From positions 620,001-684,000 of the forward strand of contig NZ_JBNNIX010000001.1 in assembly GCF_050269735.1 (NCBI RefSeq): a DNA stretch of 64,000 bases, in the 5' to 3' direction. The stretch's first letter is position 1, and every line of letters begins with the position of its first letter. Position numbers and translations under genes: made by a program. This stretch comes from Paenisporosarcina sp050269735 (GTDB lineage Bacteria; Bacillota; Bacilli; Bacillales_A; Planococcaceae). The notes beneath the pieces were generated by a model. The model had not been told where the DNA came from, did no database searches, and saw nothing but the letters and a program-made list of their open reading frames with translations. Below are positions 42,940-52,186 of the stretch, one piece after another.

Positions 42940-44535
42940 TTGACAAAATATATTTTCGTAACAGGTGGAGTAGTTTCTTCACTTGGCAAAGGAATTACCG
43001 CGGCATCACTAGGTCGTTTACTTAAGAATCGTGGTTTGAACGTAGCGATCCAGAAATTCGATCCTTATATCAACGTAGACCCAGGTACAATGAGCCCGTA
43101 CCAACATGGGGAAGTTTATGTAACGGACGACGGTGCAGAAGCAGACTTGGATCTTGGTCACTATGAGCGTTTCATTGACATTAATGTCAGCAAATTCTCA
43201 AACGTAACAACAGGGAAAGTATATTCTGCAGTGTTGAAAAAAGAACGTCGTGGCGACTATTTGGGCGGAACGGTTCAAGTCATTCCACATATCACAAATG
43301 AAATTAAAGAACGTTTAGTTCGTTCTGCAAAAGAAACACATGCAGATGTCGTCATCACTGAAATTGGTGGAACAGTAGGGGATATCGAATCACTGCCATT
43401 CCTTGAAGCGATCCGCCAAATGAAAGGCGACTTCGGTGCTGAAAATGTTATGTACATCCACTGTACATTAATTCCATACATCCGTGCTGCAGGCGAAATG
43501 AAAACAAAACCTACACAACATAGTGTTAAAGAATTGCGCAGTTTAGGAATTCAGCCAAACATTATCGTAGTGCGAACAGAATATGCAGTACCACAAGACA
43601 TGAAAGATAAAATTGCGTTGTTCTGTGACATTAAAGCAAGCGAAGTAATTGAAGCACGTGATGCTGAGTCATTATACGAAGTACCATTGATGCTTCAAGA
43701 ACAACATATGGACCAAATTGTTCTTGATCACTTCGGCATCAAGGCGCCTGAAGCAGACATGGCCGATTGGACTGCTCTAGTAGACCGAGTGAAAAACTTA
43801 TCGAAAAAAGTGCGCATTGGTTTAGTTGGTAAATACGTTGAATTACAAGATGCGTACATCTCAGTCGTTGAAGCGATGAAACATGCAGGGTTTGCATTTG
43901 ATGCAGACGTTGAAGTGAAATGGATCAACGCTGAACACGTGAACGAAGGCAATGTAGCTGAATGGTTAAGCGATGTTGACGGCGTTCTAGTTCCAGGTGG
44001 CTTTGGTGACCGTGGAGTTGAAGGGAAAATTGCGGCAACTGCTTATGCACGTGAGAACAATGTACCATTCTTAGGTATTTGTTTAGGAATGCAATTAGCA
44101 ACTGTTGAATTTGCACGAAACATTTTGGATATGAAAGACGCACATTCTGCGGAATTGAATCCAGCAACACCATACCCAATCATCGACTTGTTACCGGAAC
44201 AAAAAGACGTCGAAGATTTAGGCGGTACACTGCGCTTAGGACTTCAACCTTGTAAACTGGTTCCTGGCTCTAAAGCGTATGAAGCTTACGGACAAGAGTT
44301 AGTATACGAGCGTCACCGTCACCGTTACGAGTTCAATAATGAATACCGTGAGCAATTTGAAGCAGCAGGCTTCATTTTCTCGGGTACGAGCCCAGATGGC
44401 CGATTAATCGAAGTGATCGAAATTCCAAATCACCCATTCTTCGTCGCATCTCAGTTCCACCCAGAATTCATCTCACGTCCACAACGACCACAACCACTAT
44501 TCCGCGAGTTCATCAAAGCGGCTGTAGGGGAATAA
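42940..44535 (+). CDS. pyrG: CTP synthase
   Basis: Makes CTP from UTP, ATP and glutamine. The 531-residue enzyme has the N-terminal amidoligase domain (KYIFVTGGVVSSLGKGITAASLGRLLK start, DPYINVDPGTMSPYQHGEVYVTDDG) and a C-terminal class I glutaminase domain with the nucleophile in FLGICLGMQLA (about Cys380) and the His/Glu in FHPEF. The start is TTG, with AGGAGGAG 5-6 nt upstream; a longer frame into the leader is not supported. Terminator and leader indicate CTP-dependent attenuation. Confidence 0.97.
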   Translation: MTKYIFVTGGVVSSLGKGITAASLGRLLKNRGLNVAIQKFDPYINVDPGTMSPYQHGEVYVTDDGAEADLDLGHYERFIDINVSKFSNVTTGKVYSAVLKKERRGDYLGGTVQVIPHITNEIKERLVRSAKETHADVVITEIGGTVGDIESLPFLEAIRQMKGDFGAENVMYIHCTLIPYIRAAGEMKTKPTQHSVKELRSLGIQPNIIVVRTEYAVPQDMKDKIALFCDIKASEVIEARDAESLYEVPLMLQEQHMDQIVLDHFGIKAPEADMADWTALVDRVKNLSKKVRIGLVGKYVELQDAYISVVEAMKHAGFAFDADVEVKWINAEHVNEGNVAEWLSDVDGVLVPGGFGDRGVEGKIAATAYARENNVPFLGICLGMQLATVEFARNILDMKDAHSAELNPATPYPIIDLLPEQKDVEDLGGTLRLGLQPCKLVPGSKAYEAYGQELVYERHRHRYEFNNEYREQFEAAGFIFSGTSPDGRLIEVIEIPNHPFFVASQFHPEFISRPQRPQPLFREFIKAAVGE

Positions 44536-44547
44536 TAAGTACAAAAG

Positions 44548-44582
44548 CCCGCTCCTTTCTTGAATGAAGGAGCGGGTTTTTA
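44548..44582 (+). terminator. Terminator after pyrG
   Basis: The 10-bp stem CCCGCTCCTT/AAGGAGCGGG with a 9-nt loop is followed by TTTTT. Confidence 0.88.
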
Positions 44583-44797
44583 TATGGTTTGTACAACATT
44601 TGTCTGACTTCTGACTTTAAGTATTTCTAAAAAAATACACTAATCTTAGTTGACTTCCTGTATCATAATAAAAGAACTTATTCTTTTCGGATTAAACAAC
44701 AAATATTTATTAATTATGGGCTATTTTATGCAGGATATTGGAAAAGATTGTAGAATTATTAAGAATAGTACCAGTGCAAGCAAAGGGGAACATTTTC

Positions 44798-45157
44798 ATG
44801 AAACAATTACTGATTGTGGATGATCAACAAGGGATTCGACTTTTATTAAATGAAGTGTTTAAACGTGAAGGTTACACGACATTTTTGGCTGCGAATGGAA
44901 TTGAGGCATTAGAACTAGCTGAGAGAGTTAAGCCGGACGGTGTGCTCCTAGATATGAAGATTCCGGGAATGGATGGAATCGAAATTTTAAAACGTATCAA
45001 ATCGCGCACTCCTGACTTACCGGTCGTGATGATGACGGCGTACGGAGAACTAGATTTAATCAAAGAAGCAATGGATTTAGGTGCTTCACATTATTTCACA
45101 AAGCCCTTTGATATTTACGAAGTACGCGATGCTGTAAACGGAATGTTAAAAGAATGA
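44798..45157 (+). CDS. spo0F: Sporulation phosphorelay response regulator Spo0F
   Basis: Single-domain receiver that carries phosphate from sporulation kinases to Spo0B. The 119-residue product has the acidic pair DDQ (residues 8-9), phospho-acceptor Asp52 in LLDMKIPGMDGIEIL, Thr in MMTAYGEL and Lys near 102 in FTKPFD. The GMDGIEILKR and AYGELD runs match B. subtilis Spo0F closely. ATG is chosen with AAAGGGGA 8 nt upstream; a GTA/ATT-rich frame 20 codons longer is not supported. The position between pyrG and fbaA is conserved. Confidence 0.96.
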   Translation: MKQLLIVDDQQGIRLLLNEVFKREGYTTFLAANGIEALELAERVKPDGVLLDMKIPGMDGIEILKRIKSRTPDLPVVMMTAYGELDLIKEAMDLGASHYFTKPFDIYEVRDAVNGMLKE

Positions 45158-45162
45158 CACAA

Positions 45163-45191
45163 GCAGGCAGTGGCAAACACTGCCTGTTTTT
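45163..45191 (+). terminator. Terminator after spo0F
   Basis: Stem CAGGCAGTG/CACTGCCTG with a 5-nt loop and TTTTTG. Confidence 0.85.
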
Positions 45192-45257
45192 GTTATGATA
45201 AGAGATGGTTAAGATGTAAATTTAATATTTCCTATTCACGAAACGGAGGATTCCTCA

Positions 45258-46115
45258 ATGGCTTTAGTATCGATGAAAGACATGATGATCAAAGGGAAAA
45301 AAGAAGGCTATGCAATTGGACAATTCAATATCAACAACTTGGAGTTCACGCAAGCCATTTTACAAGCAGCTGAAGCAGAAAAATCTCCAGTAATTTTAGG
45401 CGTTTCTGAAGGGGCAGCTAAATATATGGGCGGTTTCACAACCGTTGTTCACATGGTAAAAGGATTGATGCACGACTATAAAATTACGGTTCCTGTAGCG
45501 ATTCATTTAGATCATGGTTCAAGTTTTGAGAAATGTAAAGAAGCAATTGATGCTGGATTCACATCTGTCATGATCGATGCATCTCATCATCCATTGGAAG
45601 AGAATATTTCAATCACGTCTCAAGTAGTGGAATATGCACACGCACACGGCGTGTCTGTAGAAGCTGAACTTGGTACGGTTGGTGGACAAGAAGATGACAT
45701 TATCGCAGATGGCGTCATTTATGCAGATCCGAAAGAATGTGCTGAACTGGTTTCTCGCACTGATATCGACTGCTTGGCACCTGCACTTGGTTCTGTTCAT
45801 GGTCCATACAAAGGAGAACCGAATTTAGGTTTTGCTGAAATGGAAGAAATCTCGAAATTATCAGACCTACCACTTGTATTACATGGTGGTACTGGAATTC
45901 CTGTAAAAGATATTCAACGTTCGATTCTACTTGGAACGGCGAAAATCAATGTGAATACTGAAAATCAAATTGCAGCTACGAAAGCAATCCGTGATATGTT
46001 AAATAGCGATGCGGAAGTTTATGATCCACGTAAATATTTAATTCCTGCTCGTGAAGCAATTAAAAATACTGTACAAGGTAAAATGCGTGATTTCGGAAGT
46101 TCTGGAAAAGCTTAA
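45258..46115 (+). CDS. fbaA: Class II fructose-bisphosphate aldolase
   Basis: Zinc-dependent aldolase of glycolysis and gluconeogenesis, 285 residues. Metal and substrate residues: HLDHGSSFEKC (catalytic Asp and zinc His, about 80-86), EAELGTVGGQEDD, LGSVHGPYKGEP and VLHGGTGIP. Lies in the conserved spo0F-fbaA-tal-murAB series. GGAGGA precedes the ATG. A hairpin between fbaA and tal may reduce read-through from one to the other. Confidence 0.97.
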   Translation: MALVSMKDMMIKGKKEGYAIGQFNINNLEFTQAILQAAEAEKSPVILGVSEGAAKYMGGFTTVVHMVKGLMHDYKITVPVAIHLDHGSSFEKCKEAIDAGFTSVMIDASHHPLEENISITSQVVEYAHAHGVSVEAELGTVGGQEDDIIADGVIYADPKECAELVSRTDIDCLAPALGSVHGPYKGEPNLGFAEMEEISKLSDLPLVLHGGTGIPVKDIQRSILLGTAKINVNTENQIAATKAIRDMLNSDAEVYDPRKYLIPAREAIKNTVQGKMRDFGSSGKA

Positions 46116-46136
46116 ATATAACAACTCGAAATTGAA

Positions 46137-46172
46137 AGGAGAAGTGTCGAAATACGGCCTTCTCCTCTTTTT
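46137..46172 (+). terminator. Terminator-like hairpin between fbaA and tal
   Basis: Stem AGGAGAAG/CTTCTCCT with a 14-nt loop and CTTTTT just before the tal ribosome-binding site. Confidence 0.6.
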
Positions 46173-46195
46173 CCATCATCTGGAGGCAAATAAAA

Positions 46196-46846
46196 ATGAA
46201 ATTTTTTATCGATACAGCAAACTTTGAAGAAATTAAAGAAGCACACGCATGGGGTATTTTGTCAGGCGTAACAACAAATCCATCACTTGTGGCAAAAGAA
46301 AATATTTCTTTCCACGATCGTTTACGTGAAATCACTTCACTTGTAGATGGTTCAGTCAGTGCAGAAGTAATTGCATTGGATGCAGAAGGTATGATTAATG
46401 AAGGTCGCGAATTAGCGGCAATCGCACCAAATATCACGGTGAAATTACCAATGACACCAGACGGTTTGGCAGCTTGTTCGGTATTTTCAAAAGAAGGCAT
46501 TAAAACAAACATCACATTGATCTTCAGTGCAAACCAAGCTTTGCTTGCTGCACGTGCTGGAGCAACTTATGTATCACCATTCCTTGGGCGTTTGGATGAT
46601 ATCGGTCATAACGGCATGGATTTAGTCGGTACGATTGCACAAATCTTCGAGTTACACAATATAGATACAGAAATCATTGCTGCATCAATTCGCCATCCAC
46701 AACACGTGACAGACGCAGCGCTTCACGGAGCACACATTGGAACAATGCCGATAAACGTAATGAAACAAATGTTCAAACATCCTTTAACGGATAAAGGAAT
46801 TGATGCATTTTTAGCGGATTGGAATAACCGATTAAGTGCAGAATAA
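46196..46846 (+). CDS. tal: Transaldolase (small, TalC/Fsa type)
   Basis: Schiff-base aldolase of the pentose phosphate pathway, 216-residue decameric subfamily. Signatures: FFIDTANFEEIKEAHAWGILSGVTTNPSLVAKE at the N-terminus and the Schiff-base Lys in ITVKLPMTPDGL (about residue 83), then ATYVSPFLGRLDD and AASIRHPQHVTDAAL. Matches B. subtilis YwjH in size and place. GGAGG lies upstream of the ATG. Whether it acts as transaldolase or fructose-6-phosphate aldolase cannot be decided with certainty, but the family in Bacilli is transaldolase. Confidence 0.95.
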   Translation: MKFFIDTANFEEIKEAHAWGILSGVTTNPSLVAKENISFHDRLREITSLVDGSVSAEVIALDAEGMINEGRELAAIAPNITVKLPMTPDGLAACSVFSKEGIKTNITLIFSANQALLAARAGATYVSPFLGRLDDIGHNGMDLVGTIAQIFELHNIDTEIIAASIRHPQHVTDAALHGAHIGTMPINVMKQMFKHPLTDKGIDAFLADWNNRLSAE

Positions 46847-46878
46847 GTTAACTCTTGAATTGATTGTAGGTGAATTAC

Positions 46879-48177
46879 ATGGAAGTGTATAAAATTAATG
46901 GGCAAAAACGTTTACAAGGAACGATTAAAGTGAGCGGAGCCAAAAACAGCGCGGTCGCTTTAATCCCGGCATCTATTTTAGCGAATTCTCCTGTCACGAT
47001 TGAAGGATTACCGGAAATCTCGGATGCTTGGACACTGAAAGAATTGCTAGAGGAAATCGGTGGGGACGTATCTTTCGATAACGGTACAATGAACATTGAT
47101 CCTACTAAAATGCAAGGCATGCCTTTGCCAAACGGCAATGTTAAAAAACTACGTGCATCCTATTATTTGATGGGTGCTATGCTGGGTCGCTTCAAAAAAG
47201 CGGTCATTGGCTTGCCAGGTGGCTGTTTCCTAGGACCTCGTCCGATTGATCAACACATCAAAGGCTTTGAAGCTCTTGGTGCTAAAGTGACGAACGAACA
47301 TGGTGCCATTTATTTGCGTGCGGATGAATTGCGCGGTGCCAAGATTTATTTGGACGTTGTGAGTGTTGGTGCAACTATCAACATTATGTTGGCTGCCGTA
47401 ATGGCAAAAGGACAAACGACGATTGAAAATGCAGCGAAAGAACCTGAAATCATTGATGTAGCGACTTTGTTAACAAACATGGGAGCAAAAATCAAAGGTG
47501 CAGGGACAAACGTTATTCGTATCGATGGAGTGGAAGAACTTCATGGGACGAACCACACGATTATCCCCGATCGAATTGAAGCTGGAACATTCATGATCAT
47601 GGCTGCTGTGGCTGGTGACGGTATCACAATTGACAATGTCATTCCATTCCATATGGAAGCACTGACGGCAAAACTGCGTGAAATGGGCGTTAAAATTGAA
47701 GAAGGCGAAGAAAGTATTTTCATTCCGAAATCAGAGAATTTACAGGCAGTGGATGTAAAAACACTGGTGTACCCTGGTTTTGCAACGGATTTACAACAAC
47801 CTTTCTCTGTTTTAATGACACAGGCATCAGGTTCTTCCGTGATTACGGACACGATTTATTCAGCACGTTTCAAACATATCGATGAATTAAAACGTATGAA
47901 TGCAAGTGCACGTGTAGAAGGACGAACAGCCATTATTTCCGGACCTGCGAAATTGGAATCCGCTTCAGTTCGGGCATCTGATTTGCGAGCAGGAGCAGCC
48001 CTTGTACTGGCTGGATTGATTGCCGAAGGGGAAACAGAAATTCGCGATATATATCATATCGAACGCGGCTACAGCTCGTTGATTGATAAATTGCGTGCCC
48101 TTGGAGCAGATATTCGACGCGAAACAATTGAAGATGAACACGAACATACAACCAACAAAGAAGACAACGAAAAATAA
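46879..48177 (+). CDS. murAB: UDP-GlcNAc 1-carboxyvinyltransferase MurAB (MurZ)
   Basis: First committed step of peptidoglycan synthesis; fosfomycin target. The 432-residue EPSP-synthase-fold enzyme has Lys22-Asn23 in GAKNSAV, catalytic Cys116 in PGGCFLGPRPIDQHI, PDRIEAGTFM and the late TDLQQPF and DLRAGAALVLAGL. The loop reads GGCFLGPRP, where other MurAs have GGCAIGPRP; the Cys required for PEP binding (and fosfomycin sensitivity) is retained. Second-paralogue identity is inferred from location after tal, as for B. subtilis murAB. The ATG has TAGGTG 6 nt upstream; the upstream GTG is rejected. Confidence 0.95.
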   Translation: MEVYKINGQKRLQGTIKVSGAKNSAVALIPASILANSPVTIEGLPEISDAWTLKELLEEIGGDVSFDNGTMNIDPTKMQGMPLPNGNVKKLRASYYLMGAMLGRFKKAVIGLPGGCFLGPRPIDQHIKGFEALGAKVTNEHGAIYLRADELRGAKIYLDVVSVGATINIMLAAVMAKGQTTIENAAKEPEIIDVATLLTNMGAKIKGAGTNVIRIDGVEELHGTNHTIIPDRIEAGTFMIMAAVAGDGITIDNVIPFHMEALTAKLREMGVKIEEGEESIFIPKSENLQAVDVKTLVYPGFATDLQQPFSVLMTQASGSSVITDTIYSARFKHIDELKRMNASARVEGRTAIISGPAKLESASVRASDLRAGAALVLAGLIAEGETEIRDIYHIERGYSSLIDKLRALGADIRRETIEDEHEHTTNKEDNEK

Positions 48178-48264
48178 AAATCTGACCACTTGTCACATAT
48201 GGTACAATGACAGGTGGAAGATTTGACTTAAATAAATGACCGGATAACGGGAGGAACAAACAAA

Positions 48265-49233
48265 ATGGAACGCAGTTTATCAATGGAGTTAGTGCGTGTA
48301 ACAGAAGCAGCAGCAATCGCTTCGGCACGTTGGATGGGCCGAGGTTTGAAAAATGAAGCGGATGACGCAGCAACTACAGCTATGCGAAACGTTTTTAACT
48401 CCATCCCGATGCAAGGGGTCGTCGTAATCGGCGAAGGCGAAATGGACGAAGCACCGATGCTATATATTGGTGAAGAACTAGGTCTTGGCATTGGCGGTCC
48501 GGAAGTGGATATCGCAGTTGACCCTCTTGAAGGAACGAATATCGTGGCTTCAGGCGGATGGAATGCGCTTGCAGTTCTTGCAATCGCAGACAGAGGCAAC
48601 CTGCTGAACGCACCGGATATGTACATGGACAAATTGGCAGTAGGACCTGAAGCAAGAGGCCAAGTGGACATTAACGCTTCTGTAACAGATAACTTACGTG
48701 CGGTTGCACGTGCTAAAAACAAAGATATCGAAGACGTTGTGGCAACGATTTTAAACCGTCCACGTCACCAAAAAATCATTGATGAAATCAGAGCATCAGG
48801 TGCTCGTATTAAACTGATCAATGATGGCGACGTTGCGGGTGCAATCAACACAGCATTCGATGAAACAGGTGTAGATATTTTATTCGGACTTGGTGGAGCG
48901 CCAGAGGGTGTTATTGCTGCAGTTGGCTTGAAATGTCTAGGTGGCGAAATTCAAGGTAAACTAGTTCCTTCTAATGAGCAAGAATTAGAACGTTGTATTC
49001 GTATGGGACTAGATGTAAACCGTGTATTCCGTATGGAAGACCTTGTAAAAGGCGACGACGCAATCTTTGCGGCAACGGGTGTAACGGATGGTGAATTACT
49101 GCGTGGAGTTCAATTCAAAGGAGCTTATGCAGAATCTCATTCATTAGTTATGCGTGCAAAATCAGGCACAGTCCGTTTCGTAGAAGGACGTCACAGCTTG
49201 AAGAAAAAACCTCATCTAATGATGGAAGACTAA
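48265..49233 (+). CDS. glpX: Class II fructose-1,6-bisphosphatase GlpX
   Basis: Gluconeogenic phosphatase of 322 residues, lithium-sensitive metal-dependent family. Conserved: ATSARWMGRG-like N-terminus (ASARWMGRGLKNEADDAA), VVIGEGEMDEAPMLYIGE (metal Asp/Glu), DIAVDPLEGTN, GGAPEGVIAA and ATGVTDGELLRGV. Corresponds to B. subtilis YwjI in the murAB-glpX-rho segment. GGGAGGAA precedes the ATG. A hairpin lies in the gap before rho. Confidence 0.95.
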   Translation: MERSLSMELVRVTEAAAIASARWMGRGLKNEADDAATTAMRNVFNSIPMQGVVVIGEGEMDEAPMLYIGEELGLGIGGPEVDIAVDPLEGTNIVASGGWNALAVLAIADRGNLLNAPDMYMDKLAVGPEARGQVDINASVTDNLRAVARAKNKDIEDVVATILNRPRHQKIIDEIRASGARIKLINDGDVAGAINTAFDETGVDILFGLGGAPEGVIAAVGLKCLGGEIQGKLVPSNEQELERCIRMGLDVNRVFRMEDLVKGDDAIFAATGVTDGELLRGVQFKGAYAESHSLVMRAKSGTVRFVEGRHSLKKKPHLMMED

Positions 49234-49243
49234 CTTCAAATAT

Positions 49244-49276
49244 ATGTGCCTGGCCATGAAATATGGCCGGGCATCT
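49244..49276 (+). terminator. Hairpin after glpX (weak terminator)
   Basis: ATGTGCCTGGCCAT pairs with ATGGCCGGGCAT; only TCTTCT follows, so termination may be partial. Confidence 0.45.
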
Positions 49277-49361
49277 TCTACTAAAATCAATTCTTGCAGA
49301 ACCAACCCTACCTTCAACTTGAATCGACATAACAAAATATGTAAAAGAGTGGTGCCACTTT

Positions 49362-50645
49362 ATGACAACATTAAAGATTGCTGAACTAGAAAGTATGACG
49401 TTAAAAGAACTGTATGCGCTTGCACGCAAGTTCAAAATCTCTTACTACAGCAAACTAACGAAAAAAGAACTTATTTTTGCGATTTTAAAAACACGCGCAG
49501 AACAAGAAGGCTACTTCTTCATGGAAGGTGTCCTGGAAATCATTCAATCTGAAGGGTTCGGTTTCTTGCGCCCCATCAACTATTCTCCGAGTTCAGAAGA
49601 TATTTATATTTCTGCATCCCAAATTCGCCGTTTCGACTTACGTAACGGAGACAAAGTAACAGGTAAAGTACGTCCGCCAAAAGAAAATGAACGATACTAC
49701 GGTTTATTGCACGTGGAATTAGTAAATGGCGAAGATCCGGATTCGGCAAAAGAACGTGTGCATTTCCCTGCACTGACGCCATTATATCCAGACCGTCACA
49801 TTAAGCTTGAAACGGAGTCAAACAATCTATCAACACGCATTATGGATTTAGTAGCACCTGTCGGGTTCGGCCAACGTGGCTTAATCGTGGCACCGCCAAA
49901 AGCGGGTAAAACGATGTTGCTAAAAGAAGTGGCAAACTCGATCACGACTAACTATCCGGATGCTGAACTGATTGTTTTATTAATCGACGAACGTCCAGAG
50001 GAAGTAACGGATATCGAACGTTCAGTCAATGCGGATGTTGTCAGTTCAACATTTGACGAAGTACCTGAAAATCACGTAAAAGTAGCGGAATTGGTTCTTG
50101 ATCGTGCGATGCGTCTCGTTGAACACAAACGTGACGTTATCATATTGATGGACTCCATCACGCGTCTGGCACGTGCTTACAACTTGGTCATCCCACCAAG
50201 TGGCCGTACATTATCAGGTGGTATTGACCCGGCAGCGTTCCATCGTCCAAAACGTTTCTTCGGTGCTGCACGAAACATCGAAGAAGGCGGAAGCTTAACG
50301 ATTCTCGCAACAGCACTAGTCGATACAGGATCACGTATGGACGAAGTAATTTACGAAGAGTTCAAAGGAACCGGTAACCTAGAACTTCACCTGGACCGCA
50401 GCTTGGCAGAGCGCCGTATTTTCCCGGCACTCGACATCCGTCGTTCGGGAACACGAAAAGAAGAGTTACTTCTTCCACCCGACCAACTCGAAAAACTATG
50501 GGCGATTCGCAAAACATTCTCGGATTCCCACGATTTCGGCGAACGCTTCCTGAAAAAACTGCGACAAACCAAATCAAACGAAGACTTCTTTGATATGCTT
50601 AATACCGAAATGAAGGAAAAACGTGGCGGTAAAGGTCTACTGTAA
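49362..50645 (+). CDS. rho: Transcription termination factor Rho
   Basis: Hexameric RNA-dependent ATPase that stops untranslated and antisense transcription. The 427-residue protein has an N-terminal LEM/SAP-like helix bundle (ESMTLKELYALARKFKISYYSKLTKKEL), a cold-shock RNA-binding domain (GFGFLRPINYSPSSEDIYIS), Walker A APPKAGKTMLLKE (about 178), Walker B VIILMDSITRLARAYN, the Q/R-loop region and the C-terminal block RRSGTRKEELL. No large insert is present, as is usual for Firmicutes. rpmE follows with its own promoter. Confidence 0.97.
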   Translation: MTTLKIAELESMTLKELYALARKFKISYYSKLTKKELIFAILKTRAEQEGYFFMEGVLEIIQSEGFGFLRPINYSPSSEDIYISASQIRRFDLRNGDKVTGKVRPPKENERYYGLLHVELVNGEDPDSAKERVHFPALTPLYPDRHIKLETESNNLSTRIMDLVAPVGFGQRGLIVAPPKAGKTMLLKEVANSITTNYPDAELIVLLIDERPEEVTDIERSVNADVVSSTFDEVPENHVKVAELVLDRAMRLVEHKRDVIILMDSITRLARAYNLVIPPSGRTLSGGIDPAAFHRPKRFFGAARNIEEGGSLTILATALVDTGSRMDEVIYEEFKGTGNLELHLDRSLAERRIFPALDIRRSGTRKEELLLPPDQLEKLWAIRKTFSDSHDFGERFLKKLRQTKSNEDFFDMLNTEMKEKRGGKGLL

Positions 50646-50674
50646 AAGGATAATTTCTTTATGGAATTAAGTAC

Positions 50675-50703
50675 TTGATTTGTTTCGTAAAAATTGCTAT
50701 ACT
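50675..50703 (+). promoter_or_regulatory. rpmE promoter
   Basis: TTGATT, 17-bp spacer, TATACT; predicted start about 50710. Confidence 0.65.
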
Positions 50704-50709
50704 GTAACT

Positions 50710-50823
50710 CGGTAGATTTACCATAGTCTGTGACATATACGGCTGAACAAGAACGGGTCGTGTAAGGTTACAGTTAAATAACCCACTCTGTTCCAGATGG
50801 TTCAGGGCGAGAGGAGATTTAAG
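50710..50823 (+). promoter_or_regulatory. Leader of rpmE (possible L31 autoregulatory RNA)
   Basis: About 114 nt of untranslated leader with short hairpins (GGTA-N3-TTACC and a GGGT..ACCC pair). Ribosomal-protein L31 leaders have been proposed in Firmicutes; membership here is unverified. Confidence 0.35.
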
Positions 50824-51039
50824 ATGAAACCAGGAATTCATCCCGATTACAAAACAGCTACAGTTACATGTTCATGTGGTAACTCGTTCGAAACAGGATC
50901 AGTAAAAGAAGACATCAAAGTTGAGTTTTGCTCAGAATGTCATCCATTCTATACTGGCCGTCAGAAATTCGCAGCAGCGGATGGCCGTGTTGATCGTTTC
51001 AACAAAAAATACGGTCTTAAAGAAGAAATCAACGAATAA
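50824..51039 (+). CDS. rpmE: 50S ribosomal protein L31 (zinc form)
   Basis: Ribosomal protein of the large-subunit central protuberance, 71 residues. It has the Cys-rich zinc motif of the C+ type: CSCGNSF (residues 16-22) and CSECHPFYTGRQKF (about 37-50), so a zinc-free paralogue under zinc control would be expected elsewhere. The ATG has GAGAGGAG about 8 nt upstream; a GTG nine codons earlier is inside the leader. Followed by a strong terminator. Confidence 0.97.
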   Translation: MKPGIHPDYKTATVTCSCGNSFETGSVKEDIKVEFCSECHPFYTGRQKFAAADGRVDRFNKKYGLKEEINE

Positions 51040-51048
51040 TCACAAAAT

Positions 51049-51086
51049 ACCCGCCTAGAGTTTCCACTCTAAGCGGGTGTTTTTTT
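51049..51086 (+). terminator. Terminator after rpmE
   Basis: ACCCGCcTAGAG pairs with CTCTAaGCGGGT, followed by seven T residues. Confidence 0.88.
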
Positions 51087-51107
51087 GTATTTTTTACATT
51101 ACATTGC

Positions 51108-51275
51108 GGGTGAGCGGTTGCTCAGTTGTAAAATTTGGGGTTCACGTAGTAAAAAACGGCAGTGACGTAGGAAAAAGAAGAGGTCACGTAGGAAAAATCG
51201 CCATCCACGTAGGAATCCCATTTATACCACACCAGCACTTCACAAAAAAGGCTGCCGAGCGAAGCGAACAGCCCC
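51108..51275. repeat. Composite element with 21-bp array, core TCACGTAGGAAAA
   Basis: Order: TGAGC-GGTT-GCTCA palindrome, GTTGTAAAATTT, four units with CGT at 51145, 51166, 51187 and 51208 (exactly 21 bp), ACACCAGCACTTCAC, then hairpin GGCTG(51250-51254)/CAGCC(51269-51273) around CCGAGCGAAGCGAA. On the minus strand the hairpin runs into TTTTTT and could end the NERD gene transcript. Confidence 0.88.
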
Positions 51276-51343
51276 CATTTAAAGCTCTTCAAAATCTTTA
51301 ATGTTTAGAGAAATACCCTTATCCAATCTACTTATATTGTAGA

Positions 51344-52186
51344 TTATTTCGTTATCCAGAAATTATTAGTATAGAGATAGCGTCGATACTTGTTATGACT
51401 TTGAGATTCAAGATCAAACTTTTTAAAGAGATATGATGCAGCATACTTATCTTTCAGTTCAAGAAAATGGACACATTCTTTGTTTGAAATGGACGTTTTA
51501 CAAAGATAAAACCATTCTTCAAGAGCAAGGTGATACAGCGTTTGCCTAGAAACTTTGCACAACGGGCATCTCATATGTGTGGTGATTTTCACTTTACAGT
51601 TTGGACAGAAGACACCAGTTTCTAGTAAGCTCCAGTCAAATTGAAATTGATCGGCTATAGGAGTTGGATGGTAAGTAGTTAAATGCGCCGTAAGAAACTG
51701 GACCAATTTTTTAAAGGTAGTTGGGCGGATAACATCTGGGAGTTGGTTGAGTTTTTCAATGTGATTGGGGAGATCACAAGCCATCAAGACTGTTACTTTT
51801 TCAGGGGGTTCCACAATGTGGGTGGATGAAAAAGCGAAGACGATCCGATCGTGAATCGGCAATTCGATTTTAAGATGTGTCAAAAGTTTTTGAAGTTTTA
51901 CATGGTGTCTGAGTACTTGTTGTTCAGGGCATTTATAGGTTTCAGTATTCCCATTTAATTCGCGAACTAGTTGTTTCGGGTTTTTCTGAAAATAGACCTT
52001 CCCTTTAATATTCTTGATTTCAAGTATAGCGATATATTTCTGTGTAACAATAAGCGTATCGACTTGTAGATAAGACTGTGGTCCGGTTTGGATATGTAGC
52101 CCCTTAAAAATAGCATGACTTTTTGGGAAGTCAATTTGATGAAGGAATCGATCTGCATAGGTTTCACCGATAAATCCAGCTTCCAT
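51344..52186 (-). CDS. NERD-domain (nuclease-related) protein
   Basis: A 280-residue (or longer) protein. The N-terminal NERD domain shows GFIGETYADRFLHQI, the restriction-endonuclease-like core QVDTLIVTQKYIAILEIKNIKGKVYF (Asp, Glu, Lys triad) and PEQQVLRHHVKLQKLL. A C-terminal zinc-finger-like CPNCKV..MRCPLCK pair follows. Family roles are unclear (DNA processing suspected). Coding similarity continues about 37-39 codons upstream of this ATG (TERILPKEFHVYNRALHRFP, NHPNLSQFL), as in NERD proteins that begin KxLxxEALxRRLPxNHP. GGAAGGAG is present at 52305-52312 but no ATG, GTG or TTG follows it in frame, so the true start may be a non-AUG codon (ATC at 52297) or is lost. Confidence 0.82.
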   Translation of the reverse strand: MEAGFIGETYADRFLHQIDFPKSHAIFKGLHIQTGPQSYLQVDTLIVTQKYIAILEIKNIKGKVYFQKNPKQLVRELNGNTETYKCPEQQVLRHHVKLQKLLTHLKIELPIHDRIVFAFSSTHIVEPPEKVTVLMACDLPNHIEKLNQLPDVIRPTTFKKLVQFLTAHLTTYHPTPIADQFQFDWSLLETGVFCPNCKVKITTHMRCPLCKVSRQTLYHLALEEWFYLCKTSISNKECVHFLELKDKYAASYLFKKFDLESQSHNKYRRYLYTNNFWITK

